This document shows positions 50,089 to 57,554 of a stretch of 64,000 bases of DNA, piece by piece. Within the stretch, counting starts at the first letter, position 1. The number at the start of each line of letters is the position of its first letter. The notes under the pieces are model-generated. The model ran no database searches. It was not told the origin of the DNA and saw nothing but the letters and a program-made list of their open reading frames with translations. The stretch lies in contig NZ_JBHSHC010000006.1 in NCBI RefSeq assembly GCF_042652925.1, positions 1 through 64,000 of the forward strand. The letters run 5' to 3'. Both the position numbers and the translations under genes were made by a program. Source of the DNA: Effusibacillus consociatus. Lineage in GTDB: Bacteria; Bacillota; Bacilli; Tumebacillales; Effusibacillaceae.

Positions 50089-50481
50089 TTAACGCTTGGA
50101 GAACTGAGGCGCACGACGAGCAGCTTTAAGACCGTATTTCTTACGCTCCTTCATGCGTGGGTCACGAGTCAGGAATCCAGCCTTCTTCAGAGCCGGACGC
50201 AACTCGCTGTCCGCTTTCAACAATGCACGCGCAATACCGTGACGGATTGCACCGGCTTGACCGGAAATACCGCCACCATGTACGTTACAGAGTACATCGT
50301 ATTTTCCAAGCATATCAGTGAGAAGCAACGGTTGCTTCACAATCAGCTTCAAAGTCTCAAGACCGAAATACTCATTAATGTCACGACGATTCACTACAAT
50401 CTTGCCATCACCCGGTACAAGACGAACGCGCGCAACAGAATGCTTACGACGACCGGTACCCCAATATTGTACTTGAGCCAC
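50089..50481 (-). CDS. rpsI: 30S ribosomal protein S9
   Basis: A 130-residue S9 protein: YWGTGRRKHSVARVRLVPG at the N-terminus, the GGGISGQAGAIRHGIARAL block, and the C-terminal basic tail ending GLKAARRAPQFSKR that reaches the tRNA in the P site. It follows rplM by 20 bp, the standard pair, and ends at a terminator. Confidence 0.97.
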   Translation of the reverse strand: MAQVQYWGTGRRKHSVARVRLVPGDGKIVVNRRDINEYFGLETLKLIVKQPLLLTDMLGKYDVLCNVHGGGISGQAGAIRHGIARALLKADSELRPALKKAGFLTRDPRMKERKKYGLKAARRAPQFSKR

Positions 50482-50501
50482 AGGGCCAACCTCCTCTTAA
50501 A

Positions 50502-50942
50502 TTAGTTCACTGATTCCCAAGGAATCGGTTGTTGTGCACTGTGCGGATGCTCAGTTCCAGCATATACCCGAAGCTTGGTGAGCATCTTTGCACCTAGGCT
50601 GTTCTTGGGAAGCATACCTTTTACTGCAGAGAATAAAACGCGCTCCGGCTTGCTCTTGAGCATGTCTGCAGCAGTGGTTTCCTTCAAACCGCCCGGATAC
50701 AAGGAGTGACGGCGGTAAATCTTAGACTGCAGCTTTTTACCGGTAAAGACTACTTTTTCAGCATTGATTACGATAACAAAATCACCGGTGTCCACATAGG
50801 GAGTGAACTCAGGCTTATGTTTACCACGCAGAATAGTTGCAATCTCAGTTGCCAAACGACCAACTGTCTTGCCTTCTGCGTCGATGATGTACCATTTACG
50901 TTCCACAGCGTTTGGTTTCGCCATGTAAGTCGTACGCATGGA
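50502..50942 (-). CDS. rplM: 50S ribosomal protein L13
   Basis: A 146-residue L13 protein: MAKPNAVERKWYIIDAEGKTVGRLA, the GKHKPEFTPYVDTGDFVIVINAEKV core and the GMLPKNSLGAKMLTKLRVY motif. GGAGG lies 6 nt before the ATG at 50942; the open frame to 51005 covers the leader hairpin and is not used. L13 is an early assembly protein and the likely ligand of the leader. Confidence 0.97.
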   Translation of the reverse strand, partial: SMRTTYMAKPNAVERKWYIIDAEGKTVGRLATEIATILRGKHKPEFTPYVDTGDFVIVINAEKVVFTGKKLQSKIYRRHSLYPGGLKETTAADMLKSKPERVLFSAVKGMLPKNSLGAKMLTKLRVYAGTEHPHSAQQPIPWESVN

Positions 50943-50963
50943 ATTTCCTCCTAACTTTTCACA

Positions 50964-51000
50964 GTTTAAACCGGGGCTAGTGGGATTAGCGGGTTTAAAC
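50964..51000 (-). promoter_or_regulatory. rplM leader hairpin, candidate L13 leader
   Basis: GTTTAAACC and GGTTTAAAC (51000-50992 and 50972-50964) form a perfect 9-bp stem with a 19-base loop, placed between the promoter and the rplM ribosome-binding site. Position and shape fit the L13 autoregulatory leader known in Firmicutes. Confidence 0.6.
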
Positions 51001-51010
51001 AACAATATTT

Positions 51011-51039
51011 ATTTTATCTATTCCTGTAATGCAAGTCAA
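51011..51039 (-). promoter_or_regulatory. Sigma-A promoter of rplM-rpsI
   Basis: TTGACT (51039-51034), a 17-bp spacer and TAAAAT (51016-51011) on the minus strand, about 70 bp before rplM. Between it and truA lies about 140 bp with two further hairpins (one AGTGAC-tg-GTCACT) and no gene. Confidence 0.82.
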
Positions 51040-51183
51040 GTAAAGAATAAAGTATTCGGCATCGGCCCCAAAGCTGATCGTCACTTTCACCCATATGGGC
51101 GAAATGAGCCTTTCGGCCCTCGAGTATAAATTGCACCTAAGTGACCAGTCACTAACTTGCACTTTAGATGGGGGGACGCTGCT

Positions 51184-51927
51184 TCATGTACGCGGATAGA
51201 GAACTTCTATCAAAGTCAATCCGTGTGCCGGAGCGGTTACACCTGCCTTGGTCCGATCAAGGGCCTGCAGCATCTCCGGAATACGTTCGGGGTCAATTCT
51301 TCCCTTTCCGACGTCTGTCAACGTGCCGGCAATAATACGGACCATATTCCACAAAAAACCGGATCCCTGAACCGTTATGGAAAGCAGATTTCCCCGTTCG
51401 ACCAAGGTGACCTGCTGAATCTCCCGAACCTTATCTTCAAGTGGTGTTCCCGCATTGCAAAAACTCGTAAAATCGAGTTCTCCAACCAGATACTCAGCGG
51501 CTTTTCGCATCTTCTCAATGTCTAATAAATAAGGGACATGCCAAGCATAGCGGCGAGCAAATACATCCGGAAACATTCCTCGGTCAATCTGGTAGCGGTA
51601 AATTTTTCCCACCGCGTCAAACCTTGCGTGAAAAGACTCCGGAACTTCTTCCGCAGCGCGAACTACCAAATCCTGGGGCAAATTCACGTTTAGCGCGATT
51701 GCCCATTTTTCAGTTGGAATTCGAGAGGCGGTGTGAAAATTGACAATCTGCCCCCATGCGTGGACCCCGGCATCCGTTCTGCCAGACCCGATTACTTGTA
51801 CAGGCTCACCCGTTAGTTTTTGAAGCGCGAGTTCCAATTCTCCTTGAACCGTGCGCAATCCGGGCTGTACTTGGAACCCGTGAAAATCGGTTCCCTCATA
51901 CGAAACCGTCAATTTTATATTCCGCAC
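51184..51927 (-). CDS. truA: tRNA pseudouridine synthase A
   Basis: A 247-residue enzyme that forms pseudouridine at positions 38-40 of tRNA anticodon arms. The catalytic Asp is in GSGRTDAGVHAWGQ (about residue 53); other family segments are YEGTDFHGFQ, FDAVGKIYRY and GSGFLWNMVRI. It lies 110 bp after rplQ; the ECF transporter genes common between these two genes in Bacillus are absent. Confidence 0.96.
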   Translation of the reverse strand: MRNIKLTVSYEGTDFHGFQVQPGLRTVQGELELALQKLTGEPVQVIGSGRTDAGVHAWGQIVNFHTASRIPTEKWAIALNVNLPQDLVVRAAEEVPESFHARFDAVGKIYRYQIDRGMFPDVFARRYAWHVPYLLDIEKMRKAAEYLVGELDFTSFCNAGTPLEDKVREIQQVTLVERGNLLSITVQGSGFLWNMVRIIAGTLTDVGKGRIDPERIPEMLQALDRTKAGVTAPAHGLTLIEVLYPRT

Positions 51928-52035
51928 ACCTCTTACCTCCAGCAGTACTTTCTATTGGTTCCATTCCGGTCCCAGATGTCTTTCGTGGGCACAGAAAAAA
52001 AGGGCAATGACGATTTGTCATTCCCTTTTCCCGGA

Positions 52036-52398
52036 TTACTCTACGAGTTCAAGAATTGCCATAGGAGCGCCGTCCCCGCGACGAGGTCCGACTTTCAGAA
52101 TACGAGTATATCCACCTTGGCGTTCTGCAAAACGAGGAGCAATCTCAGCAAACAACTTCTGAACCGCATCCTGGCCGGATTCATTCGCCGTTTCCGGACG
52201 AACAAACGAAGCCACTTGACGGCGGGCATGCAGATCGCCGCGTTTTGCCAGGGTAATCATTTTTTCAGCGAGCGAACGGATTTCTTTTGCTTTTGCTTCG
52301 GTTGTCTCGATGCGCTCATAGATGAAGAGATCGGTAACGAGGTCTTGGAAAAGAGCTTTCCGCGCACCCGTCCGACGGTTCAACTTGCGATATGCCAC
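52036..52398 (-). CDS. rplQ: 50S ribosomal protein L17
   Basis: A 120-residue L17 protein starting AYRKLNRRTGARKALFQDLVTDLF after a GTG start (52398) with GGAGGGG upstream; the open frame to 52578 runs through hairpin sequence and is not coding. The C-terminal block RGDGAPMAILELVE is conserved. It is the last alpha-operon gene, separated from rpoA by an unusual 250-bp structured gap. Confidence 0.96.
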   Translation of the reverse strand: MAYRKLNRRTGARKALFQDLVTDLFIYERIETTEAKAKEIRSLAEKMITLAKRGDLHARRQVASFVRPETANESGQDAVQKLFAEIAPRFAERQGGYTRILKVGPRRGDGAPMAILELVE

Positions 52399-52455
52399 TT
52401 TACGTTCCCCTCCTTTGAAACAGGAAGTTTTACCCCGAATACCCACTTGATTCGG

Positions 52456-52614
52456 GTCGCCACTCAGGTGCTTGTCACCTGAGTGGGTGTAGTGGGCGGT
52501 GCTTTTTACGGGGCAACCTCTGTTGATGATTCGTCCCACGTTGCGACGCGCAACATGCACATGTGTTGAACATGCCACATGGACGTCGCAATGTTCGTCG
52601 CCGCACGATGCGGC
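52456..52614 (-). other. Structured rpoA-rplQ intergenic region with three strong hairpins
   Basis: Three perfect inverted repeats occur between rpoA and rplQ: CCACTCAGGTG/CACCTGAGTGG (52460-52486, 11 bp), TTGCGACG/CGTCGCAA (52541-52591, with inner CATGTG/CACATG pairing) and GCCGCA/TGCGGC (52600-52614). None is followed by a U-tract. The gap is about 250 bp inside an operon with otherwise short spacers, so an RNA element (leader, processing site or protein-binding structure) is plausible. Confidence 0.6.
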
Positions 52615-52650
52615 CGCCCATTCAGCGGGGCTACCTAAAATATTTTGCTG

Positions 52651-53595
52651 TCAGTCTTCTTCCCGGAGAGACAGGCCAAGTTCTGCAAGTTTTTCTTGCA
52701 CTTCTTCAAGCGATTTGCGACCCAGGTTCCGTACTTTCATCATTTCTTCCTCGGTCTTTGCGCACAATTCCTGAACGGTATTGATGCCCGCACGCTTGAG
52801 ACAGTTGTAGGAACGAACCGAAAGATCGAGTTCTTCGATCGTCATTTCAAGAACTTTTTCTTTCTTATCGTCTTCCTTCTCGACCATGATCTCTGTATCT
52901 TTCACTTTATCCGTTAATCCAACGAACAGCATCAAATGTTCAGTCAGAATTTTTGCGGCCAAACTTACCGCTTCATCTGGACGAATGCTCCCGTCGGCCC
53001 AAAGCTCGAGCGTTAGTTTGTCGTAGTTGGTTACTTGTCCGACACGGGTATTCTCCACACTGTAGTTAACTCGAGAGATCGGAGTGAAGATGGAATCGAT
53101 CGGAATCACGCCAATTTCCAGATCCTCACGCTTATTGCGATCAGCTGGTACATATCCGCGGCCGCGATTCGCTTTGATTTCCATGTAGAACTTCGCTCCG
53201 TCAGCTAACGTGGCAATATGCAGATCAGGGTTTAGAACTTCCACATCAGAATCTGCTTGAATATCAGCAGCTGTGATAGTTTTAGGCCCTTCCGCTTCGA
53301 TCACCAGCGTTTTTTCTTCGTCGGAGTGAATTTTGAGAGAAAGCCGCTTGATATTAAGGATGATCTCAGTTGTATCTTCGACTACACCCGGAACGGTCGA
53401 GAATTCATGGAGTACCCCTTCAATCTTGACAGAAGTGGCCGCAGCACCTGGCAGGGATGACAAAAGAATTCGGCGAAGCGAATTTCCCAGTGTTGTCCCA
53501 TATCCCCGTTCTAACGGTTCCACAACAAACTTCCCATACGTTCCATCGGAACTGATTTCAACCGCATCAATCTTCGGCTTTTCAATTTCGATCAT
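52651..53595 (-). CDS. rpoA: DNA-directed RNA polymerase subunit alpha
   Basis: A 314-residue alpha subunit. The N-terminal domain (KFVVEPLERGYGTTLGNSLRRILLSSLPGAA) dimerises and nucleates polymerase assembly; the C-terminal domain (LDLSVRSYNCLKRAGINTVQELC, NLGRKSLEEVQEKL) binds UP elements and regulators. The ATG at 53595 with GGAGGT upstream is used. Confidence 0.98.
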   Translation of the reverse strand: MIEIEKPKIDAVEISSDGTYGKFVVEPLERGYGTTLGNSLRRILLSSLPGAAATSVKIEGVLHEFSTVPGVVEDTTEIILNIKRLSLKIHSDEEKTLVIEAEGPKTITAADIQADSDVEVLNPDLHIATLADGAKFYMEIKANRGRGYVPADRNKREDLEIGVIPIDSIFTPISRVNYSVENTRVGQVTNYDKLTLELWADGSIRPDEAVSLAAKILTEHLMLFVGLTDKVKDTEIMVEKEDDKKEKVLEMTIEELDLSVRSYNCLKRAGINTVQELCAKTEEEMMKVRNLGRKSLEEVQEKLAELGLSLREED

Positions 53596-53675
53596 GCAGT
53601 AACCTCCTTCTCGACAACTCATACAAGCTGGTACGACGAGCCCGACAGATCAAAGATCTGACGGGGAAAGACCTA

Positions 53676-54302
53676 TTAACGCGAATACAATTCAACGATC
53701 ATCTGTTCCGCAACCGGAATATCGATTTCTTCACGAGCCGGGACACGCACAACACGACCGGATTTTGCATTCAAATCGCGCTCCAGCCATCCCAGAATCG
53801 TTTTGCCTTCAGCAGACTCAACGAGTTCTTTCACGCGCGGAGATTCGATGCTCTTCTCATTGAATGCAATCACATCTCCCGGTTTGGTCAGATAAGACGG
53901 AATGTCTACCTGCTTGCCGTTCACAGTGAAATGACCATGACGAACGAGTTGGCGAGCTTCCGGACGGGAAGCAGCGAATCCAAGGCGGTATACCACGTTG
54001 TCCAGACGGCTTTCAAGAATCTGAAGCAACGTTTCACCTGTAATGCCTTTGCGGCGTGCAGCTTCCTCGTAGTAGCTGCGGAATTGTTTTTCAAGTACAC
54101 CGTAAACACGACGTGCTTTTTGCTTTTCACGAAGCTGAAGTCCGTATTCGGACACTTTCTTGCGCGCTTGACCATGTTGCCCTGGAGCATATGGACGGCG
54201 ATCGATAGCACACTTATCGCTGTAGCAGCGCTCACCTTTGAGATACAATTTTACGCCTTCACGTCGGCACAACCGACAGACGGCACCTGTGTATCTTGCC
54301 AT
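53676..54302 (-). CDS. rpsD: 30S ribosomal protein S4
   Basis: A 208-residue S4 protein of the zinc-binding type: CRLCRREG and CYSDKCAIDRRPY supply four Cys near the N-terminus, followed by the S4 RNA-binding domain (SRLDNVVYRLGFAASRPEARQLVRHGHF). Its presence between rpsK and rpoA differs from Bacillus subtilis, where rpsD is elsewhere, and matches Clostridia and several Bacilli families. The ATG at 54302 follows GGAGGT with 12-nt spacing. Confidence 0.97.
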   Translation of the reverse strand: MARYTGAVCRLCRREGVKLYLKGERCYSDKCAIDRRPYAPGQHGQARKKVSEYGLQLREKQKARRVYGVLEKQFRSYYEEAARRKGITGETLLQILESRLDNVVYRLGFAASRPEARQLVRHGHFTVNGKQVDIPSYLTKPGDVIAFNEKSIESPRVKELVESAEGKTILGWLERDLNAKSGRVVRVPAREEIDIPVAEQMIVELYSR

Positions 54303-54382
54303 GTCTAGTGTTGACACCTCCTGTTGAGATTATACTTTTTCCTGTATAGTTTCGAACAAATCTACATAAGCTAAAAGTTACG

Positions 54383-54793
54383 TTATACGCGGCGGCGCTT
54401 TGGCGGACGGCAACCATTGTGCGGAATCGGAGTGACGTCACGAATCATTGCCACTTCCAAGCCTGCAGCTTGCAAAGAACGGATTGCCGCTTCACGACCG
54501 GCACCAGGTCCTTTAACGAATACTTCCACCGATTTCATTCCGTGCTCCATTGCAGTTTGTGCAGCAGATTCAGCTGCCATCTGAGCTGCAAACGGAGTGG
54601 ATTTACGAGACCCTTTAAAACCGAGTCCACCTGCACTTGCCCAAGAAATTGCATTGCCGGCGGGGTCGGTAATGGTCACGATGGTGTTATTGAACGTGGA
54701 ACGAATATGAGCAATGCCGGATTCGACATTTTTCCGATCACGGCGTTTGGTACGGGTCGCAGCTTTACCGCGGCCTTTCACAGCTTTTGCCAT
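54383..54793 (-). CDS. rpsK: 30S ribosomal protein S11
   Basis: A 136-residue S11 protein with the basic N-terminal extension, AHIRSTFNNTIVTITD, SAGGLGFKGSRKSTPFAAQ and the C-terminal VTPIPHNGCRPPKRRRV that lines the platform of the 30S subunit. It follows rpsM by 19 bp. Confidence 0.97.
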   Translation of the reverse strand: MAKAVKGRGKAATRTKRRDRKNVESGIAHIRSTFNNTIVTITDPAGNAISWASAGGLGFKGSRKSTPFAAQMAAESAAQTAMEHGMKSVEVFVKGPGAGREAAIRSLQAAGLEVAMIRDVTPIPHNGCRPPKRRRV

Positions 54794-54812
54794 GTTCTAA
54801 TTACCCCCCTTG

Positions 54813-55181
54813 TTATTTCTTCTTGCCGGCAACTGTCCGGCGCGGACCCTTACGGGTACGAGCATTGGTCTTGGTACGCTGACCGCGAACCGGGAGACCT
54901 TTCCGATGGCGAACGCCACGGTAAGAACCGATTTCGATCAAACGCTTAATGTTCAAAGCAATTTCGCGGCGAAGATCCCCTTCAACCTTGAGGGTTTTGT
55001 CAATCGCTTCACGCAATTTGCTGATTTCATCTTCTGTAAGATCACGAACGCGAGTATCAGGATTGATACCGGTTTCGGAAAGAACTTGATTCGACGTGGT
55101 ACGACCAATACCAAAGATATAGGTCAAAGCGACTTCAACTCGCTTGTCACGTGGCAAGTCAACACCTGCAATACGTGCCAT
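54813..55181 (-). CDS. rpsM: 30S ribosomal protein S13
   Basis: A 122-residue S13 protein: ARIAGVDLPRDKRVEVALTYIFGIG, YRGVRHRKGLPVRGQRTKTNARTRKGP and the basic C-terminal tail. The ATG at 55181 with GGGAGGTG upstream is used rather than the open frame to 55214. A promoter lies about 40 bp upstream. Confidence 0.97.
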   Translation of the reverse strand: MARIAGVDLPRDKRVEVALTYIFGIGRTTSNQVLSETGINPDTRVRDLTEDEISKLREAIDKTLKVEGDLRREIALNIKRLIEIGSYRGVRHRKGLPVRGQRTKTNARTRKGPRRTVAGKKK

Positions 55182-55220
55182 GTCCTCTATTACACCTCCC
55201 AATTCAAATCTCAAAGTTAG

Positions 55221-55250
55221 ATTATAAACTATTTATAACATGTATTTCAA
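55221..55250 (-). promoter_or_regulatory. Internal sigma-A promoter before rpsM
   Basis: TTGAAA (55250-55245), an 18-bp spacer and TATAAT (55226-55221) on the minus strand. It would drive rpsM-rpsK-rpsD-rpoA-rplQ separately from the upstream spc genes. Confidence 0.75.
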
Positions 55251-55343
55251 ACAGCCTGGAGTTCGAATAGAACCCCCTCACACCGACTAGGGGGCAGCCG
55301 CTCTATTTCTCCTTGCTGACCCTTACCTACAATTAATATTTCA

Positions 55344-55457
55344 TTAGCCTTGCTTCTGCTTGTGTTTCGGATTTTCGCAGATGACCATGACCGCCCCTTT
55401 ACGACGGATGATCTTGCACTTTTCGCAAATAGGCTTTACTGACGGCCGTACTTTCAT
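55344..55457 (-). CDS. rpmJ: 50S ribosomal protein L36
   Basis: A 37-residue L36 protein with the zinc motif CEKC...C...H (KPICEKCKIIRRKGAVMVICENPKHKQ, Cys11, Cys14, Cys27, His32). GGAGGG precedes the ATG. It stands apart from infA (124 bp) and rpsM (162 bp), both gaps with hairpins. Confidence 0.97.
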   Translation of the reverse strand: MKVRPSVKPICEKCKIIRRKGAVMVICENPKHKQKQG

Positions 55458-55475
55458 CGCGGTGATCCCTCCTTT

Positions 55476-55500
55476 AAAGAAAACTTGGTATTCACCAAGT
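55476..55500 (-). terminator. Terminator-like hairpin between infA and rpmJ
   Basis: ACTTGGT-gaat-ACCAAGT on the minus strand followed by TTTTCTTT, directly before the rpmJ ribosome-binding site. A second hairpin CTTATACTT-gttggg-AAGTATAAG lies at 55551-55574. An attenuator is possible. Confidence 0.5.
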
Positions 55501-55581
55501 CTCCGACGCAGGTGAATGCCTAGTTGCACTTATACTTGTTTCATCTGCAACTTATACTTCCCAACAAGTATAAGCAAGTCG

Positions 55582-55800
55582 TTACTTGAACCGATATGTG
55601 ATGCGGCCACGCGTTAAATCGTATGGTGATAATTCAACCGTGACCCGGTCGCCGGGCAGGATTCGAATATAATTCATTCGAATCTTTCCTGAGACATGGG
55701 CAAGAACTTTATGGCCATTCTCCAATTCAACCCGAAACATCGCATTTGGCAAAGGTTCTATCACAGTACCTTCGACTTCAATCACATCATCTTTCGCCAT
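55582..55800 (-). CDS. infA: Translation initiation factor IF-1
   Basis: A 72-residue S1-type OB-fold protein (AKDDVIEVEGTVIEPLPNAMFRVEL, GKIRMNYIRILPGDRVTVELSPYDLTRGRI). It binds the A site during initiation. The start overlaps the end of the upstream KOW gene by 14 bp; GGGGAG precedes the ATG. Confidence 0.97.
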   Translation of the reverse strand: MAKDDVIEVEGTVIEPLPNAMFRVELENGHKVLAHVSGKIRMNYIRILPGDRVTVELSPYDLTRGRITYRFK

Positions 55801-56119
55801 GATGTTCACTCCCCTTTTCAGAGACGATATCCGGATTCTGTTGACTTTCAAATCGATTGAGGCAAAATCGCAACTTCGAATTGGTCACGCGCCCTGATTC
55901 TTGGATGCTAGTAAAAACTTCCATTGCAAAGCCACCTGTAAATCGGATATGCTGCAGGTTCTTTTTTTTGGGTTGGTCGTACTTTCGTTTGTCACCGTCA
56001 GCCAGTAGCACGAAACGTTCATTCAATACACCGATTATTATAGCGTATTGACCTGTCTCTCGCCCTTTCAACACTTCCACAATCTGACCGATTAAGGGTT
56101 CAGGCAACTCGTTCAACAT
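55787..56119 (-). CDS. KOW-domain RNA-binding protein (L14e-like)
   Basis: A 110-residue protein with an N-terminal KOW motif (LIGQIVEVLKGRETGQYAIIIGVL) and QPKKKNLQHIRFT, as found in small L14e-like proteins encoded between map and infA in many Firmicutes. The likely role is binding RNA, perhaps ribosomal. The ATG at 56119 with AGGTGGGG is used. The C-terminal 40 residues are less conserved and overlap infA. Confidence 0.82.
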   Translation of the reverse strand: MLNELPEPLIGQIVEVLKGRETGQYAIIIGVLNERFVLLADGDKRKYDQPKKKNLQHIRFTGGFAMEVFTSIQESGRVTNSKLRFCLNRFESQQNPDIVSEKGSEHHGER

Positions 56120-56128
56120 CTTCCCCAC

Positions 56129-56875
56129 CTACAGACGAGTAAGAATTTCGGGGCCGTTTTCCGTAATCGCAACCGTGTGTTCGAAATGGGCGGCTAACGA
56201 TCCGTCAGCTGTTACAACGGTCCAATTGTCAGCCAAGGTTTTGCAATGGTAAGTCCCTATATTGACCATCGGCTCGATCGCGAGCGTCATCCCGACTTTT
56301 AAACGCGGACCTCTCCCAGGAGGACCATAGTTTGGAATCTGCGGATCCTCATGCATTTGTCTGCCGATCCCGTGCCCCACATAATCGCGAACGACCGAAA
56401 ATCCGGCAGCTTCAACATGTGTTTGGATTGCGTGGCCGATATCAGAGAGCCGATTTCCTTCCCGAGTTTGCTCAATTCCTTTGAACAAAGACTCTTCAGT
56501 AACACGAAGCAGTCGAACAGCCTCATCTGATATTGTTCCTACCGGATATGTCCAAGCGGAGTCACCATGAAATCCATGTTTCTCAACACCGATGTCAATT
56601 GAGATGATATCTCCCTCTCTTAACACTCGGGAACCCGGAATCCCATGGACCAATTCCTCATTCACAGATGCACAGATGGACGCGGGAAAACCGTGATATC
56701 CTTTAAAAGAAGGAACAGCCCCTTGTTTACGGATAAATTCCTCCGCAATCTGATCCAATTCCTGTGTTGTGATTCCAGGACGAATGGCTTTGGCCAATTC
56801 CTGATGAGTCAGTGCCACGATTCGTCCGGCCTCTCGCATCATATCCAGTTCGGTCTTTGACTTGCTGACAATCAT
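56129..56875 (-). CDS. map: Methionine aminopeptidase, type I
   Basis: A 248-residue enzyme that removes the initiator Met. The five metal ligands are in SIDIGVEKHGFHGDSAW (two Asp), GHGIGRQMHEDP (His), AIEPMVNIG (Glu) and FEHTVAITENGPEILT (Glu). It overlaps adk by 4 bp (ATGA). Confidence 0.96.
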   Translation of the reverse strand: MIVSKSKTELDMMREAGRIVALTHQELAKAIRPGITTQELDQIAEEFIRKQGAVPSFKGYHGFPASICASVNEELVHGIPGSRVLREGDIISIDIGVEKHGFHGDSAWTYPVGTISDEAVRLLRVTEESLFKGIEQTREGNRLSDIGHAIQTHVEAAGFSVVRDYVGHGIGRQMHEDPQIPNYGPPGRGPRLKVGMTLAIEPMVNIGTYHCKTLADNWTVVTADGSLAAHFEHTVAITENGPEILTRL

Positions 56876-57522
56876 TCCACACCTCGAAGGATGCTTGATA
56901 TCTGTTCAAACACTTGATTAATCTCAGCTTCTCCGTCAACGGTACGAAGTAGACCTTTGGCCTCGTAAAAATGAAGTAATGGTTCTTGCTGCTTGATGTT
57001 TACATCAAGTCGGGTTGCAACTGTTTCCACAGAGTCATCTGCACGCTGATACAGTTCGCCGCCGCACTTGTCACATTTCCCTTCTTCTTTTGGAGGGTTG
57101 AAAATGACATGATACGCAGATCCGCATGACCGGCAAATACGGCGTCCTGTAAGGCGCTCAAGCAAGGATTCACGCTTTACGTCCAGATGAATGACAACAT
57201 CAATGCTGCGACCCATCTCGGCAAGCGCTCTTTCCAAAGCTTCAGCTTGCGGAACTGTTCTCGGAAAACCGTCGAGCAGGAATCCTTTTTCCGTATCAGG
57301 AAGACTCAGTCGTTCACGGACGATGCCGATTGTTACATCGTCGGGAACGAGTTGCCCCTTATCAACATATTCCTTTGCTTTCAGCCCGAGCGGAGTGCCT
57401 TCCGCCATTGCAGCGCGGAAAATATCTCCGGTCGAGATGTGAGGAATTCCAAACTCCTCAACAATTCTTTCTGCTTGAGTTCCTTTGCCTGCACCAGGCA
57501 ATCCCATAAAGATGACCTGCAT
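56872..57522 (-). CDS. adk: Adenylate kinase
   Basis: A 216-residue long-form kinase: P-loop GLPGAGKGT, DGFPRT, and a LID domain with the four-Cys zinc motif CRSCG...CDKCG typical of Gram-positives. It equilibrates ATP, ADP and AMP. It lies between secY and map as in Bacillus. Confidence 0.97.
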   Translation of the reverse strand: MQVIFMGLPGAGKGTQAERIVEEFGIPHISTGDIFRAAMAEGTPLGLKAKEYVDKGQLVPDDVTIGIVRERLSLPDTEKGFLLDGFPRTVPQAEALERALAEMGRSIDVVIHLDVKRESLLERLTGRRICRSCGSAYHVIFNPPKEEGKCDKCGGELYQRADDSVETVATRLDVNIKQQEPLLHFYEAKGLLRTVDGEAEINQVFEQISSILRGVE

Positions 57523-57554
57523 GTTCCCCCGCCTCCCTCAAGAACCTTCTCTTT

